From NCBI GenBank assembly GCA_937965895.1, contig CALCKS010000197.1:1-22068 (forward strand): 22,068 bases of DNA. The letters are read 5' to 3'. Source of the stretch: an uncultured Campylobacter sp. (GTDB lineage: Bacteria; Campylobacterota; Campylobacteria; Campylobacterales; Campylobacteraceae). Every line of letters starts with the position of its first letter. Positions within the stretch are counted from its first letter, which is position 1. Made by a program: the position numbers and the translations under genes. The notes under the pieces were generated by a model. It worked only from the letters and a program-made list of their open reading frames with translations, made no database searches and was not told the origin of the DNA. Of this stretch, positions 1 to 7,711 are shown one piece after another.

Positions 1-2
1 TA

Positions 3-596
3 GTATTTCGAGATAATTACCAAGTCAATAAAGAATCCAAAGACGCAAATAACCCTATGAGGTATATAGTATGGCATAACTATGTCGAAATGGCCGATAT
101 AGTCCTTGCTGGCGGGTATAAACCCAAACTTCGAAATAGACCCTCCTCGTTTCCCGGCCTAAGAGACGATAGTTCGCCTTTCATATACTCATATTATGCC
201 GTGCTAGATACCATCCCGAACTACGAACCTATGCTAAATTTACTCCTAGACAACAACGTTTCTGGGCAACCTACTAAAGAGGAGCTAAAGAAGGCGTATG
301 AGGAGTGCTATAAAAGCTATAGATGGCACATCGATAATTGGAAAGAGGAAATAGATAAAAATCAAACCATACCCATACTAATACGTATGTCCATAAAAAA
401 TGGAGAGAGGTATTGCCCAGATAAAGATGGGGCATTTAGTGATACCTATACGTTTATACGATGGGCAAACGAAAAAAAGAAACTAAAAAGTATGATAAGT
501 TTTTGGGATACATTAAAAGGCGACCCAAACAAGGTAATTTACATAGATGGCAACCGAAGCAAATCAGACTTAAACTCAAATTTACAAAGCAAATAG
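3..596 (+). CDS. Hypothetical protein, 5'-truncated by the window edge
   Basis: The frame is open from base 3 through an internal ATG at 57 to the TAG at 594-596, so the true start probably lies before the window; at least 198 codons are visible. I do not recognise the family. The product is hydrophilic and rich in Tyr, Trp, Lys and Asp, with no membrane segment in the visible part. A charged stretch (about residues 75-105 counted from the ATG at 57) could be helical. Codon use is more A+T-rich (ATA, AAA, TAT) than in the M16, dapB and purF genes that follow, which suggests an accessory or transferred gene. Five bases after its stop comes the strong ribosome-binding site of a five-codon stub (612-629), so it probably once belonged to a longer operon. 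That the region codes is fairly sure; its function is unknown. Confidence 0.6.
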   Translation, partial: VFRDNYQVNKESKDANNPMRYIVWHNYVEMADIVLAGGYKPKLRNRPSSFPGLRDDSSPFIYSYYAVLDTIPNYEPMLNLLLDNNVSGQPTKEELKKAYEECYKSYRWHIDNWKEEIDKNQTIPILIRMSIKNGERYCPDKDGAFSDTYTFIRWANEKKKLKSMISFWDTLKGDPNKVIYIDGNRSKSDLNSNLQSK

Positions 597-611
597 ATAA
601 AAGGAGATAAA

Positions 612-629
612 ATGTCAGCAAAAATTTGA
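612..629 (+). other. Orphan translation start: strong RBS, ATG, stop after five codons
   Basis: An AAGGAG at 601-606 sits five bases before an ATG at 612, a textbook initiation site, but the frame reads Met-Ser-Ala-Lys-Ile and stops (TGA 627-629). It follows the upstream gene as the next cistron of an operon would. The stop lies inside an AAATTTGAG motif, one of several in the next 60 bp. My inference is that the rest of the gene was lost by deletion at such a repeat and that this is only its initiation region. A genuine five-codon peptide is less likely. Confidence 0.35.
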
Positions 630-660
630 GTTAAATTTGAGAGGGTTTAACTCAAAATTT
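622..660. terminator. Hairpin at AAATTTGAG repeats, possible terminator
   Basis: Arms at 622-635 and 646-660 pair over 14 bp with one bulged A, around the 10-base loop 636-645. There is no clean T-run, so termination is uncertain. It lies between the end of the accessory gene at 596 and the end of the M16 gene at 773, where a terminator for either strand would make sense. Confidence 0.35.
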
Positions 661-772
661 GTTTGGCGAGGGGTAAATTTAGCTTCAAATTTAACAGTCC
701 TTAGTCAAATCTAAAGCCAAATTTTACTCATCGCCCGGGCAGCAAATCAAATTTACCGCCGAGGCTCAAATT

Positions 773-3616
773 TTACTTCGCCAAAGCGGGATTATTTACG
801 CTTATCACGACGTTTTTCTCATCCAGATAGAGCTTCGCCGCGTCTTTCACGTCTTGCTCGGTGAGCGCATTTACCGCACTTTCGTACTCGTCCAGGCTCA
901 AAACCTCATCGCCAAAAACTAGCTCGCGCATGAGAGCCCGCGTCCAAAACTCGCCCTGAACGTAGGATTGGCGCATTTTTACGAGTGCTGATTTTTTGAA
1001 ATTTTGCAGATAGCGCTGGATGTCCGCGCCGCCTTTTAGCTCGGCGACGTTTGATTTTATCTCGCCTAGCACCGCATTTACGTTATCAGGCGCAGCCGTA
1101 AAGCCAAAATGCGCGGTGAAGCTTTGGTACGGATATTTTGCGAGATTCATATGCACGCCCAGGCCGTAGACCTGTCCGCGGTCCTCGCGCACGTCCTCGC
1201 GCAGCATCATCGAAAGCACCGCAGATAGGGCGTTTACGCGCAGTAGCTCTGGGCGCGAATATTTCACGTTTTCGTTTTTCATTATCATCGCGGCGTCGCT
1301 TCGCTGCGTGGTTTGGTAGCTTCGCTTAAACTCCCGCTCGCCCGCGATCGATCTTACGCCGTCGTCCACGAAATTTTCGCGTCCTGCGCGCGCGGGCAAA
1401 TTTGCCAGATATTTTTGCAAAAGCGGCTCGACCGCAGTCAAATTTAGATCGCCGACCACGATAAAATCATACGACGCCGCGTTTGTAAATTTATCCTTCA
1501 CTATCTTTTTTACGTCGTCCATCTGCAGCTCGTTTATGTCCGCGGCCTCGAGCGGGTTTGTTCGCGGGTTGTTTTCGTAGAAAAATCTCGCAAACTCGTC
1601 GCGAAATTTGCGCTCGGGCAGATTTTTGGTCTTTTCCAGCTTTTCAAGCTCGTTGATTTTCGTCTTTTTTAGCGCGTTTTCGTCAAATCTAGGCTCGCTA
1701 AACTCCAAAAACAGCGCGTGCAAAAGCCACTCGAAGTCCGCGCTAGCCGAGCTTGCGCTATATCCTTGCGAAAGCTGATCGATAAATTTGCTATAGCTTA
1801 GCTGCTTTCCGCTTAGGATTTTAGCCAGGTCGTAGTTGCTAAACTCCCCCGCCCCGCTCTCGTTTGAGACCTCTACCGCTAACGCGCCCTGCTTTGGTTT
1901 GGCTAAATTTGACGTGCCGCCGCGGCTAACCGCGCTTAGCCAGACGACGTCTTTTTTGGTTTTTACCTCTTTAAATGCGACGCGCGCGCCGTTTGGCAGC
2001 TCATAAAGGTAAAAATCAAGCTTTTCGTTATGCTTTTTTGATACGAAATTTTTAGGCTTTAGCGCGCCGTAGTCGAAAAGCTCGCTCTTTGCCTGATTTG
2101 AGGCTAGCGTATCGTAGGGCTTTGCCTCCGCCCAAATTTGATCAAATTTAGCCTCGTTTAGCTTTGCTCCCTTGGCGCTAATTACGTTTAAAGTTTTTGT
2201 GTCAATACCGAGTATCCGCCTAAATTCGGCGTTTACGTCATCTAGGCTGATCTCATCAAGCAGCGCCAAAGTAACGTCGCGCAAGTCCTTTTCGCCAAGC
2301 AGCACGCCGCCGATCCTCGTTGTCTCCTCGATATTTGCCGCGACCGCGCTTGAGCGCTTGTTGCCCGCTTGCAAATAGGCATTTTTAGCCGAGTTTATAA
2401 AATCTTTTTTCACGCTCTCAAAGTCCGCCCGGCTAAAGCCAAATTTCTCCACGCCCTTTAAAACGCTAGCTAAATCGCTAAGCGCGCCGCTAAAATCATC
2501 ATCCACGGCGTTTATCTCAAAGGCGTAAAGCACGTTTTGATCCTCGATGATCGGCGAGTAAAATCTCCCGCGCAGGGCCAAATTTCGCTGCTCGTATATC
2601 ATCGCAACTAGGTCTGAGATGTAGTTTGTGAGTAAATTTTGCCTGAGCCTTTGGATCTCGCCGTCAAATTTATACTTTTGCGTAAAGATCAAATTTAGCG
2701 AGTTTAGCCCGATCTCGGCCGAGTCGTAGTTGTTTACGCTAAAGCCGCTTTTTATAGGGATAGTTTTATCAGGGCTCACGTAGTCGTTCGTATTTTTAGC
2801 GGGGCCAAAGCTTTGCTTTATCATCTCCTCGATGCGCTTTTTATCAAAGTCGCCAACTGCGATAAATTTCATAAATCTAGGCTGATACGTCCTCTCGTAA
2901 AAGCCTTTTATGGTCGCTACGTCGACGTTTTTTACGATATTCATATCGCCGATGGGCGACCTTTTGGCGTAGATGCTCTCGCCATAAAGCTCTGGCACGC
3001 GGTTTTTGATGTAAAATCTATACGCGGGCGTGTTTCTAGCGCGCTCCTCCTCGACGATGATGCCCCGCTCCTTATCCAGCTCGGCCGCGTCAAAGCTCAC
3101 GCCGTCGATCCAGTCGCGAAAAACGCGGAAAACGTCCTTTAAATTTTGCTCGTTTACGTGGATTTCTAGCAGATAGGCCGTCTGATCGTAGCTAGTCTGC
3201 GCGTTTAGATCCGCGCCAAAGGCCACTCCGAGACTCTCTAGCTTTTTAACCAGCTCGTTTTTGCTAAACTCGCGGCTGCCGTTAAAGGCCATGTGCTCGG
3301 TAAAGTGCGCCAGCCCCAGCTCGTTTTCGCGCTCATCGGTCGAGCCGATGTTTACGACTAGATAAAAATAGGCCGAATTTGCGGGCTGCTTGTTTTCCTC
3401 GACGTAGTATTTTAGCCCGTTTGCTAGCTCGCCGCTGATGATAGCAGCATCCTGGGTCAAATTTAGCTTTTGCGCGGTTTTATCTTTCGCCGTCAAATTT
3501 GACGCGCTCAAATTTGCGTCCAGCTGCCGCGTTTTAGCGGCCTCTGCAACCGGCGCTTGTTTAGCCAAAACGCTCGCCGCAAAAACGGCTAGAAATAAAA
3601 ATAAAATTTTCCTCAT
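773..3616 (-). CDS. Secreted M16-family zinc metallopeptidase (insulinase/pitrilysin, PqqL-like)
   Basis: A 947-residue zinc peptidase of the M16 family, which degrades peptides inside a closed two-half chamber. Residues 1-18 form a signal peptide (charged start, Leu/Phe/Ala core, AxA-like end), so it probably acts in the periplasm. The inverted zinc motif HFTEH is at residues 104-108 (H104, catalytic E107, H108). The downstream acidic ligands fit E183 and E190 in KERGIIVEEE, a pair seven apart as in mitochondrial processing peptidase. The second half (about 520-947) resembles the inactive M16 domain and has no HxxEH. The length fits single-chain periplasmic M16 enzymes. AAGGA lies five bases before the ATG, and a TATAAT is 27 bp upstream. 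It is transcribed divergently from dapB. The family is certain, the natural substrate unknown. Confidence 0.93.
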   Translation of the reverse strand: MRKILFLFLAVFAASVLAKQAPVAEAAKTRQLDANLSASNLTAKDKTAQKLNLTQDAAIISGELANGLKYYVEENKQPANSAYFYLVVNIGSTDERENELGLAHFTEHMAFNGSREFSKNELVKKLESLGVAFGADLNAQTSYDQTAYLLEIHVNEQNLKDVFRVFRDWIDGVSFDAAELDKERGIIVEEERARNTPAYRFYIKNRVPELYGESIYAKRSPIGDMNIVKNVDVATIKGFYERTYQPRFMKFIAVGDFDKKRIEEMIKQSFGPAKNTNDYVSPDKTIPIKSGFSVNNYDSAEIGLNSLNLIFTQKYKFDGEIQRLRQNLLTNYISDLVAMIYEQRNLALRGRFYSPIIEDQNVLYAFEINAVDDDFSGALSDLASVLKGVEKFGFSRADFESVKKDFINSAKNAYLQAGNKRSSAVAANIEETTRIGGVLLGEKDLRDVTLALLDEISLDDVNAEFRRILGIDTKTLNVISAKGAKLNEAKFDQIWAEAKPYDTLASNQAKSELFDYGALKPKNFVSKKHNEKLDFYLYELPNGARVAFKEVKTKKDVVWLSAVSRGGTSNLAKPKQGALAVEVSNESGAGEFSNYDLAKILSGKQLSYSKFIDQLSQGYSASSASADFEWLLHALFLEFSEPRFDENALKKTKINELEKLEKTKNLPERKFRDEFARFFYENNPRTNPLEAADINELQMDDVKKIVKDKFTNAASYDFIVVGDLNLTAVEPLLQKYLANLPARAGRENFVDDGVRSIAGEREFKRSYQTTQRSDAAMIMKNENVKYSRPELLRVNALSAVLSMMLREDVREDRGQVYGLGVHMNLAKYPYQSFTAHFGFTAAPDNVNAVLGEIKSNVAELKGGADIQRYLQNFKKSALVKMRQSYVQGEFWTRALMRELVFGDEVLSLDEYESAVNALTEQDVKDAAKLYLDEKNVVISVNNPALAK

Positions 3617-3642
3617 CGTCGTCCTTTAAATTTAAAAAGCCG

Positions 3643-3648
3643 ATTATA
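3643..3648 (-). promoter_or_regulatory. -10 box of the M16 peptidase gene
   Basis: The minus strand reads TATAAT here, 26 bp before the peptidase ATG at 3616, with AAGGA between them. No convincing -35 box is seen, which is normal for Campylobacter sigma-70 promoters. Confidence 0.5.
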
Positions 3649-3721
3649 TAGCGCGATTTTTAATATTTTTGCCCGCGCGCGGCAAAGACTACGGCCGTGC
3701 TAAATTTATTTTTATGAAATT

Positions 3722-3731
3722 TATGCTAAAT
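3722..3731 (+). promoter_or_regulatory. Possible extended -10 of dapB
   Basis: TATGCTAAAT lies about 27 bp before the dapB start and nearly matches the TATGCTAAAAT ahead of aqpZ (11938-11948). The position suits a promoter for the dapB-purF direction. The assignment rests only on sequence and spacing. Confidence 0.35.
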
Positions 3732-3757
3732 TTAGGCCAAATTTTAAAGGATAAATT

Positions 3758-4525
3758 TTGGTAAAAATAGGAATCCACGGCGCAAGCGGCAAAATGGGAC
3801 GCATGATCATAGAGTGCCTAAAAAACGAGCCTGGCGCAAAGCTTAGCGCGGCTTATACGATAGAGCCGCTTGACTTTGCGTTGCCCCAAGGCGTCATCCT
3901 CACGGATAAATTTGACGAGCTTTTCGCAAACTGCGACGTCGTTATCGACTTTACGATCAAAGAGGGCGCGATAAACCTGCTAAACTACGCTCGCACCGAT
4001 CCAAAACCGCTAGTCATCGGCACGACGGGTCTTGGCGAGGACGGCGCGAACCTGCTAAAGCTAGCAAGCGCGGCGATGCCGATACTTTACGCTACCAACA
4101 TGAGCCTTGGCGTCGCGGTTTTAAACCGCTTGGCGGCGCTTGCGTCAAAGGCATTGCGCGAATTTGACGCCGAGATCGTCGAGCAGCACCACAGACATAA
4201 AAAAGACGCTCCAAGCGGCACGGCGCTAACGCTTGGCGAACGCGTGGCGGCAGCTAGAGGACTAAATCTAAAAGATATTTTAGTAACGGGCAGAGACGGC
4301 ATGGTCGGAGCTCGCAGTAAGGACGAGATCGCGATCCTGGCAGTGCGAGGCGGCGACGTCGTGGGCAGGCATACGGTCGGATTTTACAACGAGGGCGAGT
4401 TTATCGAGTTAAACCACACCGCAACTAGCCGTGCGACCTTTGCCAAGGGCGCGATAAAGGCGGCTATTTGGGTGGCGGGGCGAGAGAGCGGGCTGTACGG
4501 GATAGATGATTGCCTGGGGCTGTGA
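3758..4525 (+). CDS. dapB: 4-hydroxy-tetrahydrodipicolinate reductase
   Basis: Cytoplasmic NAD(P)H-dependent reductase of lysine and meso-diaminopimelate biosynthesis; it reduces hydroxy-tetrahydrodipicolinate to tetrahydrodipicolinate. The 255-residue product has the Rossmann loop [10 protein letters not shown] at residues 5-14 and the DapB signature [13 protein letters not shown] at 144-156, containing the proposed catalytic histidines and lysine. Length is normal for the family. The start codon is TTG at 3758: AAAGGA lies six bases upstream, no ATG or GTG is nearby, and starting here puts the nucleotide-binding loop at the usual N-terminal position. purF follows on the same strand but beyond a 312-bp hairpin-rich spacer, so any co-transcription would run through those structures. 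Function is secure. Confidence 0.97.
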   Translation: MVKIGIHGASGKMGRMIIECLKNEPGAKLSAAYTIEPLDFALPQGVILTDKFDELFANCDVVIDFTIKEGAINLLNYARTDPKPLVIGTTGLGEDGANLLKLASAAMPILYATNMSLGVAVLNRLAALASKALREFDAEIVEQHHRHKKDAPSGTALTLGERVAAARGLNLKDILVTGRDGMVGARSKDEIAILAVRGGDVVGRHTVGFYNEGEFIELNHTATSRATFAKGAIKAAIWVAGRESGLYGIDDCLGL

Positions 4526-4562
4526 TAATAAGCGGCTTGGCTTTTTCTACTTACTTTGCGTT

Positions 4563-4623
4563 GAAATTTAATTTTCAAGCTCGGCAACCCGCACGGTTAG
4601 CCTACGCTTAAAAATTAAATTTC
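4563..4623. repeat. Long A+T-armed hairpin downstream of dapB
   Basis: Arms 4563-4580 and 4606-4623 are complementary over 18 bp with one mismatch. Inside, GGCAACC (4583-4589) pairs with GGTT-a-GCC (4595-4602) with one bulged A. Long A+T-rich arms enclosing a short G+C stem is the same design as the structured repeat at 4736-4818 and 16850-16933. The conserved tail of those copies is missing, although TCGCGAGATGA recurs at 4708-4718. It may be a diverged relative of that repeat or simply a dapB terminator. Confidence 0.5.
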
Positions 4624-4735
4624 GCCTTAATTAAGCGAAAAAATCCTGTGCCTTATCATTTTGCGTTCAAATTTTTGATAATTAAATTTTAGTATGAGAG
4701 GCAAAGTATCGCGAGATGATTTTTTGGGTTGCGCA

Positions 4736-4818
4736 GAAATTTTCGTCCAAGACTAGACATGTAGTCTGTCGCAGGGCGAAAATTTCAAGCTCCGCAAAAA
4801 GCGCTCGCGAGACGAGCC
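4736..4818 (+). repeat. Structured repeat, copy A (83 bp), just before purF
   Basis: The outer arms gaaattttcg (4736-4745) and cgaaaatttc (4777-4786) are perfectly complementary and extend three more pairs inward. An inner stem agacta/tagtct (4750-4755, 4762-4767) has a six-base loop. Then follow AGCTCC at 4788-4793 and GCTCGCGAGACGAGCC at 4803-4818, whose ends form a five-pair hairpin. The copy at 16850-16933 has the same layout, different stem sequences that still pair, and identical spacing of the tail blocks. It ends 19 bp before the purF ATG. Because the other copy lies behind a gene on the opposite strand, I call it a dispersed structured repeat rather than a purF riboswitch. Confidence 0.6.
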
Positions 4819-4837
4819 TCAAAAAGGAAAAATTAAA

Positions 4838-6175
4838 ATGTGTGCGATAGTTGGAGTAATAAATTCTAAAGACGCTGCGCGAACGGCATACTACGCGCTA
4901 TTTGCCATGCAACACCGAGGCCAGGAAGCAAGCGGCATCAGCGCGTGCAATGACGGACACATAGAAACCGTCAAGGGTCGCGGACTCGTGACCGAGGTAT
5001 TTGACAAAAAGAGCTTTGAAGCGCTAAAAGGCGATATGGCGATCGGGCACAACCGCTACGCCACCGCAGGCAAAAACTCCGTCGCCGACGCGCAGCCAAT
5101 CGCGGCAAACTACGCGCTAGGCTCGATCTCGGTCGCACACAACGGCAACCTCGTAAACAAAGACGAAGTCCGAGAAGCTCTGATCGCCGAGGGCGCGATA
5201 TTTCAGAGCAATATGGATACCGAAAACATCGTCCACCTCATCGCTAGAAGCCACAGCGAACACCTACAAGACCGCATAGTCGCGGCGCTAAAGCAGATCA
5301 AAGGCGCTTACTGCCTACTCATCCAGTCGCGCCATAAAATTTTCGCCATCCGTGACCGCTGGGGCGTGAGACCGCTCTCTCTTGGACGCCTAAAAGACGG
5401 CGGCTACATCGTAGCTAGCGAGACGTGCGCGTTTGATTTGGTGGGAGCGACCTTTATCCGAGACGTGGAGCCCGGCGAGATGCTGGTTTTCGAGCAGGGC
5501 AAAAGCGAGTTTGAAAGCGTGCGCCTTTTTGAAGCGGAGCCTAGAGTTTGTGCGTTTGAGTATATTTATTTCGCGCGCCCCGATAGCGTCATCGAGGGCA
5601 AAAGCGTCTACGAAGTGCGCAAAAAAATGGGCGAAACGCTAGCCAAAAAGAGCAAGATTGGCGCAGACTTCGTCGTGCCGGTACCAGATAGCGGCACGCC
5701 GGCGGCGCTAGGCTACGCAAACGCTAGCGGGATACCGTTTGAGCTAGCTATCGTGCGCAACCACTACGTCGGCCGCACATTTATCGAGCCGACGCAAGAG
5801 ATGCGCAACCTCAAGGTCAAACTCAAACTAAACCCGATGGCAAGCCTGCTCAAGGGCAAAAGCGTGGTCGTCGTGGATGATAGCATCGTGCGCGGCACGA
5901 CCTCCAAAAAGATCGTCGAGCTACTACGTCACGCGGGCGCGAGAGAGATACACTTCAAGGTCGCTTGCCCCGAGCTAAAATACCCTGAGCGCTACGGCAT
6001 CGACACCCCGAGCTTCGAGGAGCTAATCAGCGCAAACAAAACGCCTGAAGAGGTGTGCGAATACATCGGTGCGGACAGCCTCGAGTTTTTGGATGTGGAC
6101 GAGCTAGTTAGCAGCATCGGCAGCGAGCGCAAGTACTCGCTGGTTAGCTTTGACGGGGATTATTTTATCAAGTAA
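4838..6175 (+). CDS. purF: Amidophosphoribosyltransferase (glutamine PRPP amidotransferase)
   Basis: First enzyme of de novo purine synthesis; it uses glutamine amide nitrogen to turn PRPP into phosphoribosylamine in the cytoplasm. The 445-residue product starts Met-Cys, leaving Cys2 as the Ntn-hydrolase nucleophile after Met removal, followed by QHRGQEASG at 25-33. The phosphoribosyltransferase half carries the PRPP loop VVVVDDSIVRGTTSKK at 343-358. CAFEYIYFARPDS (238-250) resembles the region with the first Fe-S cysteine of the Bacillus-type enzyme, but the following YPERYGID lacks the expected second cysteine, so a complete cluster is unlikely. AAAGGA precedes the ATG by about eight bases. 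The start is fixed by the catalytic Cys2. Confidence 0.97.
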   Translation: MCAIVGVINSKDAARTAYYALFAMQHRGQEASGISACNDGHIETVKGRGLVTEVFDKKSFEALKGDMAIGHNRYATAGKNSVADAQPIAANYALGSISVAHNGNLVNKDEVREALIAEGAIFQSNMDTENIVHLIARSHSEHLQDRIVAALKQIKGAYCLLIQSRHKIFAIRDRWGVRPLSLGRLKDGGYIVASETCAFDLVGATFIRDVEPGEMLVFEQGKSEFESVRLFEAEPRVCAFEYIYFARPDSVIEGKSVYEVRKKMGETLAKKSKIGADFVVPVPDSGTPAALGYANASGIPFELAIVRNHYVGRTFIEPTQEMRNLKVKLKLNPMASLLKGKSVVVVDDSIVRGTTSKKIVELLRHAGAREIHFKVACPELKYPERYGIDTPSFEELISANKTPEEVCEYIGADSLEFLDVDELVSSIGSERKYSLVSFDGDYFIK

Positions 6176-6241
6176 ATTCGGCCTTTGCCGTTTCAAATTT
6201 GATCTATTTTGGCAAATTTGAACTCGTCAAATTTGAGCGAC

Positions 6242-6275
6242 AAAACCCGCATTTTGAAAATACGGATTTTGTTTT
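6242..6275 (+). terminator. Probable terminator after purF
   Basis: AAAACCCGCATTTT (6242-6255) and AAAATACGGATTTT (6257-6270) form a near-perfect inverted repeat followed by GTTTTT. On the plus strand two positions are C-A mismatches; on the minus strand they become G-U pairs. The innermost bases must form the loop. It lies 66 bp after the purF stop. Confidence 0.45.
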
Positions 6276-6427
6276 TGATGCCTTTTAGCTCAAATTTGGG
6301 TTTTTACAGATTTAAATTTGATGAAATTTGTGCCCGTAAATCAGCGAATCAAATTTTAAAATTTGATTTCAGGCGCCATACTGCGCAAAAATGAAAATAT
6401 TTTATCAATATATAAGCAAACGTTGAA

Positions 6428-6433
6428 TATAAT
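6428..6433 (+). promoter_or_regulatory. -10 box of the tRNA-Met gene
   Basis: A perfect TATAAT lies 13 bp before the first base of the tRNA, in an A+T-rich stretch. No clear -35 element is seen. Confidence 0.5.
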
Positions 6434-6446
6434 TGCGAACTTTAAC

Positions 6447-6523
6447 GTCACGGTAGCTCAGCTGGTTAGAGCGCTGGTCTCATAAGCCGGAGGTCGGGAG
6501 TTCAAGTCTCCCCCGTGACACCA
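6447..6523 (+). tRNA. tRNA-Met (anticodon CAT), CCA encoded
   Basis: The acceptor stem GTCACGG (6447-6453) pairs fully with CCGTGAC (6513-6519). The D-arm contains GCTCAGCTGGTTAGAGC. The anticodon loop CTCATAA carries CAT. The T-arm is GGGAG-TTCAAGT-CTCCC, and A-CCA closes the gene. The fully paired first acceptor base pair argues against initiator tRNA, so elongator Met is most likely. A tRNA-Ile with lysidine-modified CAT cannot be excluded by eye. Confidence 0.93.
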
Positions 6524-6909
6524 TAAATGCCTTATTTATCGGTATTTAAACCGCCTCTTTTGCAGTTTCCCTTTCTTTTAATTTTTTCTTAGACCATGGT
6601 GCGCCTTTGATAAAAAGCGGTACATTTTTTCAGAATTGTTTTATTTTATGCAATGCTTTCTATAAATTTGATTTTATTTTACTGTTCGATGAAAATTTTA
6701 GATTGCAAGACGAGCGTATGTAGATTTATCTTACTTTTTCACTATAATAACCTAACGTTTGAAGAGAACTATAACATTTCAAATATTAGAACTTAGCTGT
6801 TCTATTTCATAAAAACGGTTATCGCCATATAAAAACTGGAAAGATAAGCATATCAAAAATTCTTAATTGGCTTTCAAATTTAGTTTTAAATATATTTTAA
6901 AGAGTATTA
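6524..6909. other. Gene-free A+T-rich spacer after the tRNA
   Basis: No ORF with credible coding character was found. Base composition drops sharply compared with the purF side, and this marks the left edge of the decayed accessory region. No repeat of the tRNA 3' end was found downstream, so there is no sign of an integrated element at an att site. Confidence 0.5.
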
Positions 6910-7095
6910 ATGGAAAATATTTTAGAAAAAGAAGGTAGTCTTTTGGTCCACGATAGAAATTCAAATGATATCATAGATGAAGGAAGCGAACTGTTTGGAA
7001 ATTTTACTCCTTTAAATCCTAGTAATATAAATTTAGCCGCAAACGGATTGTAGCTTGAAAATCCCCCAAACCGAAACAATAGTAATATTGAATAA
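6910..7095 (+). pseudogene. Small ORF interrupted by an in-frame TAG
   Basis: An ATG at 6910 opens 47 codons of plausible acidic, soluble sequence (it contains KEGSLLVHDRNSNDIIDEG) ending at TAG 7051-7053. The same frame then runs 13 more codons to TAA at 7093-7095. The TAG is one base change from CAG (Gln), so a 61-codon gene with a nonsense mutation is one reading. The upstream TAAAGAG is a weak ribosome-binding site. I do not recognise the product. It could be an N-terminal fragment or a chance ORF. Confidence 0.3.
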
Positions 7096-7169
7096 AAAAT
7101 CGGCATAATCAGTATTGTATGCCAAGTATAGAATAAACCAATAAGTAGTATAATTATTTTATTTTTATT

Positions 7170-7188
7170 GGCTCAATTTAACTTAAGC
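7170..7188 (+). repeat. Left terminal inverted repeat, IS copy 1
   Basis: ggctcaatttaacttaagc; it differs from the complement of the right end only at positions 6 and 7. Confidence 0.85.
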
Positions 7189-7262
7189 GGATTTTTTCTT
7201 ATCAATTTAAGTAGTTTTTTATATAGTATTTCTGAATTGTTTCCGTTATTATATCTAAACTC

Positions 7263-7294
7263 TACTTCACTTCGCTCGTAGCTGCATGCAGAAC
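7263..7294 (-). repeat. Mini-insertion 5 (32 bp) in transposase, copy 1
   Basis: On the coding strand it begins GTTCTGCATGCAG and ends CGAAGTGAAGTA. It separates codon 205 (Cys, in LHLKEC) from EFRYNN. It contains the perfect palindrome CTGCATGCAG. It matches mini-insertion 3, read from the other strand, at 26 of 32 positions over exactly the same ends. Removing it restores the C-terminal 29 codons up to the stop next to the left terminal repeat. Confidence 0.8.
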
Positions 7295-7417
7295 ACATTC
7301 TTTAAGGTGAAGCAAGAAATTATCTTTTTTAATCCCTTTAAATTTAGATAGTCTATGCTTAGCGTATCCCCAGAAGTTTTCTATACCGTTTATATGGTTT
7401 TTACCGTTTGCGTCTTG

Positions 7418-7442
7418 CAAAGTAGCAAGCGCAGCGTAGCTA
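7418..7442 (-). repeat. Mini-insertion 4 (25 bp) in transposase, copy 1
   Basis: On the coding strand it begins TAGCTACGCTGCG and ends GCTACTTTG. It separates KNEF (codon 164) from QDANGKNHINGIENFW and adds a stop straight after Phe164. It shares the AGCTACG block with insertion 5 but is more diverged. The ends are set by restoring the conserved KNEF...HINGIENFW order. Confidence 0.7.
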
Positions 7443-7640
7443 AAATTCATTTTTTGAGTGTTTTACCCTATAGTGCGCTTTGGCTCCGTAATCAACAAGT
7501 CCGTCATAGGCTTTCCAGTAGTCTGAATAAATAGTAGAGCTATCAAGCTCGCTATATTGTGATAGTATGGGTATTAGTTCATTTGCAGAACAGTTTTTAA
7601 CTATCTGGGTATAGACCTTGCCGTCGCGCTTTAGCATACC

Positions 7641-7672
7641 GTTCTGCTCGCAGTAACGAGCGAAGCGAAGTT
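7641..7672 (+). repeat. Mini-insertion 3 (32 bp), inverted relative to insertion 5, copy 1
   Basis: On the plus strand it begins GTTCTGCTCGCAG and ends CGAAGCGAAGTT, so the unit points against the transposase, opposite to insertion 5. It separates NKTPVF (codon 98) from GMLKRDGKVYTQ. Its ends cannot slide by even one base if flanking codons are to be kept, and they coincide with the ends of insertion 5. The CTGC-TC-GCAG core can form a small hairpin. Confidence 0.8.
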
Positions 7673-7711
7673 AAATACCGGAGTTTTATTTGCCGCTCCT
7701 CTACCTCTTTT

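Noticed and set aside
4736..4837. Purine riboswitch or other metabolite leader of purF
   Set aside because: The same structure occurs at 16850-16933, downstream of a gene read from the other strand, and no known purine aptamer core was recognised. A dispersed repeat explains both positions.
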